A stretch of DNA of 64,000 nucleotides from Chryseobacterium capnotolerans (lineage in GTDB: Bacteria > Bacteroidota > Bacteroidia > Flavobacteriales > Weeksellaceae): NCBI RefSeq assembly GCF_021278965.1, contig NZ_CP065589.1:4655001-4719000 (forward strand). The letters are read 5' to 3'. Below, in pieces: positions 60,898 to 64,000 of the stretch. Below the pieces are notes generated by a model that was not told the DNA's origin, searched no databases, and saw only the letters and a program-made list of their open reading frames with translations. Within the stretch, counting starts at the first letter, position 1, and each line of letters begins with the position of its first letter. The position numbers and the translations under genes are program-made.

Positions 60898-61869
60898 TTA
60901 TTCTTTATTTCCTGCCTGTACCGGAAGATCTATATTCTGATACTCATTAATCTTATCCAGATCTAAAATGGTAGCAAGGTTCTTTTTATCAGGATAATAC
61001 ATTGGGACAAATTTTGCTCCGTATATAATTTCTCCCGTCACAAAGGAAGATCTCTGAACTACTGTATTGGAAAATACTTCATCAAATGCTCTTACCTGAA
61101 CAATGATCTCAATATCCGTACTTTTAAAATCATCTTCAGAGAAACCATAAAACGGTGAGCTTTCATTGATCTGATGAACGACCGTCCAGTTCAGAGCCAA
61201 AGTATTGATCTTGCTTAAATGGGTTTCCAGCCTATAAAAATTACTCTTTGGAACATCATTTTCAATCACTTCAATCGCTGTAGAAACGATGACATCAGCA
61301 TCAGTTAACGCATTGTTTTTATAGGGAGCCAATCTGAACATTAAAGCTGTACCTTCTTCAAAAGGGGCAATCACTGCAATATCAGAAAACCTTAAATAAG
61401 CCCTTGGCCTTGAAAATCTCCCATAAAAAAGCCCCGTTGCAATGGCAAAGGTAAGCAATCCCAGAAAAGCCTCAAACGTGGCTACCAGACTAGCTAAAAA
61501 ACCTACAGGGGCAATCCTTCCATATCCTACGGTAGTAAATGTCTGAGAGCTGAAAAAGAAGACATCAATAAACTCATTCAGCGGATCACTTTTATCGATT
61601 CCTGTAAGATGCTCTACTCCGATCAGATAATAAATCATTGCAAATACAAGATTGATTAGAATATAAGCAACAACTAAATACGAAATAAAGCGAAATGAAG
61701 ACAGATTCAGCATCGTATGATACCAGCTCAGGCTGTTGAAAACATTCACACCCGTTCTTTTTACATTCGGAAGACCATCTTTATTGATGAATCTTCCTGA
61801 GGCGTTACTTCCGAAACCGCTGTTCTCCGTGTTTTTCTGACGGATCTTTTTTCTGAATCCTCTTGTCAT
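60898..61869 (-). CDS. Inward-rectifier potassium channel (KirBac family)
   Basis: 323 residues. Two membrane helices (about 65-90 and 128-150) flank a pore loop with the selectivity filter TFTTVGYGRIAP near 115-126. A C-terminal cytoplasmic immunoglobulin-like Kir domain (about 160-305) includes LMFRLAPYKNNALTDADV, a form of the conserved RxxNxR-like strand. The protein conducts K+ across the inner membrane. The N-terminus is basic. A -7 element lies 63 bp upstream. Confidence 0.93.
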   Translation of the reverse strand: MTRGFRKKIRQKNTENSGFGSNASGRFINKDGLPNVKRTGVNVFNSLSWYHTMLNLSSFRFISYLVVAYILINLVFAMIYYLIGVEHLTGIDKSDPLNEFIDVFFFSSQTFTTVGYGRIAPVGFLASLVATFEAFLGLLTFAIATGLFYGRFSRPRAYLRFSDIAVIAPFEEGTALMFRLAPYKNNALTDADVIVSTAIEVIENDVPKSNFYRLETHLSKINTLALNWTVVHQINESSPFYGFSEDDFKSTDIEIIVQVRAFDEVFSNTVVQRSSFVTGEIIYGAKFVPMYYPDKKNLATILDLDKINEYQNIDLPVQAGNKE

Positions 61870-61932
61870 CTTATCATTTGTTTTTTTGAATTGCTTAATT
61901 GCCCACCATTAATCTGCCCCAGTTTCCGGATA

Positions 61933-61940
61933 CAAAGATA
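61933..61940 (-). promoter_or_regulatory. -7 element of the Kir-ykgJ unit
   Basis: The minus strand reads TATCTTTG 63 bp before the Kir ATG. Confidence 0.5.
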
Positions 61941-62000
61941 AAATATTGTTTTCATGAATTTTATCAATCGAACCATTACTTATTCAATTTGATTTAGCCG

Positions 62001-62008
62001 TAAATTTG
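62001..62008 (+). promoter_or_regulatory. -7 element of the truncated-globin gene, almost abutting the start
   Basis: TAAATTTG ends 4 bp before the ATG, the same spacing as at selO, so the mRNA may be leaderless. Confidence 0.55.
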
Positions 62009-62012
62009 GGAT

Positions 62013-62393
62013 ATGAAAAAGCTTGAATCAAGAGAGGACATTGAGCACCTGGTAAATTCATTTTATGCTAAAGTAGTAAAGGATGAAATCATTAGTTTCT
62101 TCTTCAATGATATTGCAAAAGTAGACTGGGATAAGCACCTTCCAAAAATGTATTCATTTTGGGAGTCTATTCTTTTTGGCCAGATGACCTATAAGGGAAA
62201 TCCTATGGGTGTCCATTTTCCAATCAATGAAATACAGGCTATGGAGCAAAAACACTTCGACAGATGGCTGGAGCTGTGGAGAACTACCATTGAGGAGAAT
62301 TTTGTAGGTGAAAACGCTGACATGGCCATCTACAAATCCGAGAATATTGCTAAACTGATGGCTTTTAAAATGGACTTAGCAAGAAGACTTTAA
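62013..62393 (+). CDS. Group III truncated haemoglobin
   Basis: 126 residues. LVNSFYAKVVKDEIISFFF near 11-29 and WDKHLPKMYSFWESILFGQ near 42-60 are typical of group III truncated globins, followed by HFPINEIQAMEQKHFDRWL with the proximal His near 78. It binds haem and oxygen or NO. The exact physiological role (redox, NO detoxification) is not shown by the sequence. Possibly leaderless mRNA. Confidence 0.9.
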   Translation: MKKLESREDIEHLVNSFYAKVVKDEIISFFFNDIAKVDWDKHLPKMYSFWESILFGQMTYKGNPMGVHFPINEIQAMEQKHFDRWLELWRTTIEENFVGENADMAIYKSENIAKLMAFKMDLARRL

Positions 62394-62420
62394 CGGGGTT
62401 TGAGTTCACCTAGGCCTCTC

Positions 62421-63491
62421 TTAAGGCACAATCACTGTAAAGATATAGGCTGCCAGGTTTACCAATAAAACTGTACCATAAAGGATATTTGTTTTTCCCC
62501 GACTTAGAGAAAGCATTACAATAAATACAGATAGGGAAAGCAGAATAATGTCCTTCTTATCTAATCCCAATACCAATGGGATATCATACATAATACACAC
62601 CACCGAAACTGCAGGAATCGTCAATCCGATACTTGCCAGTGCTGAACCTAATGCCAGATTTAAACTGGATTGGATTTGATTGGCTCTTGCAGCACGTATT
62701 GCAGCAACACCTTCGGGAAGAAGAACTACCGCAGCAATAATTACTCCTACTAAAGATTTAGGAGCCCCTACACTCTGCACCATCCCTTCAATGGTATCAG
62801 AAAGTCCTTTTGCCATTAAAACAACGATGACCAAACAAACAACTAAAAAGCCAAAACTGATCAGTGTTTTAGTTAATGTAGGAATATAATGTTCTTCAGG
62901 ATGTTCATCAGGAACTATAAAATAACTTCTGTGTCTTACCGTCTGTACCATCAGGAAAACACCATAGATGACCAGACAGGCAATAGATACAAAGATAAGC
63001 TGTGCCTGGTTGTAGAATGGTCCATTGACGCTTGATGTAAAATTAGGAAGAACCAGGGTAAGAATAAGAATTGAAACTGTACTCACCAAATAAGTGGTAG
63101 CAGAAGTTCTGGCAAAGAATTGTTCATGATATTTAACGCCGCCCACCAATATACAGATTCCCAAAATACCATTAAGAATAAGCATAACAGCGGCAAAAAC
63201 GGTATCTCTGGCCAGCGTGATCGCCTGATCTCCGCCGGCAACCATCAGTGAGATGATAAGCGCAACTTCAATAATGGTGATACAAAGGGCAAGGATAATT
63301 GTTCCGAAAGGCTCCCCTACTTTATGAGCTACCATTTCTGCATGGTGAACTGCAGATAAAACACTTCCAATAAGTAAAATACCTGCAATAATATCATAAA
63401 TAACGCCATTTCCCATCAGTCCGGAAAAGTAGTAACCTACCGCAAGAACAGGAAAAATATAGGTGTAATGTAAAAGTTCTTTAAGTCTCAT
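62421..63491 (-). CDS. ChaA-like calcium/cation:proton antiporter
   Basis: 356 residues with about eleven membrane helices. The CaCA-type repeats are visible: AVHHAEMVAHKVGEPFGTII near 47-66, containing the conserved acidic-GEP segment, and LPEGVAAIRAARANQIQSSLNLALGSALASIGLTIP near 258-293. It should exchange Ca2+, Na+ or K+ for H+ at the inner membrane; the ion cannot be told from the sequence. Confidence 0.88.
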   Translation of the reverse strand: MRLKELLHYTYIFPVLAVGYYFSGLMGNGVIYDIIAGILLIGSVLSAVHHAEMVAHKVGEPFGTIILALCITIIEVALIISLMVAGGDQAITLARDTVFAAVMLILNGILGICILVGGVKYHEQFFARTSATTYLVSTVSILILTLVLPNFTSSVNGPFYNQAQLIFVSIACLVIYGVFLMVQTVRHRSYFIVPDEHPEEHYIPTLTKTLISFGFLVVCLVIVVLMAKGLSDTIEGMVQSVGAPKSLVGVIIAAVVLLPEGVAAIRAARANQIQSSLNLALGSALASIGLTIPAVSVVCIMYDIPLVLGLDKKDIILLSLSVFIVMLSLSRGKTNILYGTVLLVNLAAYIFTVIVP

Positions 63492-63557
63492 ATAGTGACT
63501 ACAAAATACAAAAAATCTATAATATTTTCAATATTAAAAGAAAATATTAATAATATT

Positions 63558-63896
63558 TTAATGTGGCCAGAAGTTAAAGTCCTGATAATCTGTCAACATG
63601 TGAAACAACAACCCAATGGCAACAATTCTGACGTTTCCTTTAAAAAATAACAGCAAAAAATACACCGCAATGGCATAATAAGAATGCAAAAAATGAAAAC
63701 CAATGCTTTCTCTTGATGGATCAAAAATAGGATTGGCAAAAAGATGATCCAGATCTACCAGCATTGTAGCCAATAAAATAAGATATACCTTCTTCCAGTT
63801 TTTGAGATAAAACACCAGTGCTATAAACACCGGAAACACAAAATGTAAAAAATAATGCGTGCATGTTTTGAGCAATGCAATTTCTGATGGAGCCAT
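63558..63896 (-). CDS. DUF6122-family small membrane protein
   Basis: 112 residues with three to four hydrophobic helices. CTHYFLHFVFPVFIALVFYL near 12-31, MLVDLDHLFANPIFDPSRES near 40-59 and HMLTDYQDF near the end give a His/Asp-rich pattern like a membrane metal-dependent hydrolase (YdjM/DUF457-type) in miniature, consistent with the family I know as DUF6122. Function unknown. Confidence 0.82.
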   Translation of the reverse strand: MAPSEIALLKTCTHYFLHFVFPVFIALVFYLKNWKKVYLILLATMLVDLDHLFANPIFDPSRESIGFHFLHSYYAIAVYFLLLFFKGNVRIVAIGLLFHMLTDYQDFNFWPH

Positions 63897-64000
63897 TAAG
63901 CGATCTATATTTACCAGTTACCACCGTAAAATTAGGGGTAAATTTCCTTTTTTCGCTTTTATTTTCACCCAATAATCCTGTGATTTATTCCCATACAGCA

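Noticed and set aside
1..64000. tRNA, rRNA, CRISPR, prophage or transposase genes
   Set aside because: I looked for cloverleaf-like segments, regularly spaced repeats, and phage or transposase proteins and saw none I could support.

Overview
The window is AT-rich, densely coded chromosomal DNA from a member of the Bacteroidota, almost certainly Flavobacteriales and most like Chryseobacterium or a close relative (inference). The evidence is a type III glutamine synthetase, GldH, a type IX secretion (T9SS) sorting tail, two GLPGLI proteins, a complete Alternative Complex III operon, DUF3078 outer-membrane proteins, and about twenty TAnnTTTG -7 promoter elements of the Bacteroidota type in front of genes. 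I see no rRNA, tRNA, CRISPR array, prophage or transposase gene.

Layout. 1-4.4 kb: end of a conserved hypothetical gene, glnN behind an unusual repeat-rich leader, and an NlpC/P60 lipoprotein. 4.5-10.9 kb (minus): pentapeptide protein, then the cell-elongation operon mreB-mreC-mreD-mrdA-rodA. 11.2-15.2 kb: tetrapyrrole operon hemA-hemC-hemD-hemE. 15.3-22 kb: a broken hypothetical gene, then minus-strand sufS, rplY, prs and a GDSL-lipoprotein/FadL pair. 22.5-26.7 kb: ricT-gldH-PBP1A. 26.8-31.3 kb: selO, a T9SS substrate, a polytopic membrane protein and a SPOR protein. 31.4-39.8 kb: ACIII actABCDEF. 40-46.4 kb: lipoprotein-apt, TPR protein-ribH, an LTA-synthase-like enzyme, a zinc peptidase. 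46.5-48.3 kb (minus): two GLPGLI proteins. 48.5-53.4 kb: the suf Fe-S operon interrupted by an acetyltransferase gene and by a four-helix-bundle cassette. 53.5-64 kb: duplicated DUF3078 genes, rhomboid, dprA, gdhA, DUF1801, YkgJ-Kir channel, truncated globin, a ChaA-like antiporter and DUF6122.

How the genes work together. Nitrogen assimilation is represented by glnN and gdhA; Fe-S cluster assembly (sufABCD plus distant sufS) and haem synthesis (hemACDE) supply cofactors for the haem- and Fe-S-rich ACIII; the mre/rod operon and PBP1A build the wall.

Two observations stand out. (1) Between sufC and sufD lies a 453-bp unit consisting of a four-helix-bundle (S23/IVP-family) gene bounded tightly by 31-bp inverted repeats identical at 29 of 31 positions. 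It looks like a mobile cassette of the kind known as intervening sequences in 23S rRNA, here sitting in an mRNA, where the repeats could fold into one long stem with the gene in the loop. (2) Four loci (mrdA, mreC/mreD, ricT, and a hypothetical at 15.3 kb) carry about seven single-base frameshifts, all in A-homopolymers. This is best explained by homopolymer errors in the sequence, so these genes should be read as probably intact in the organism.
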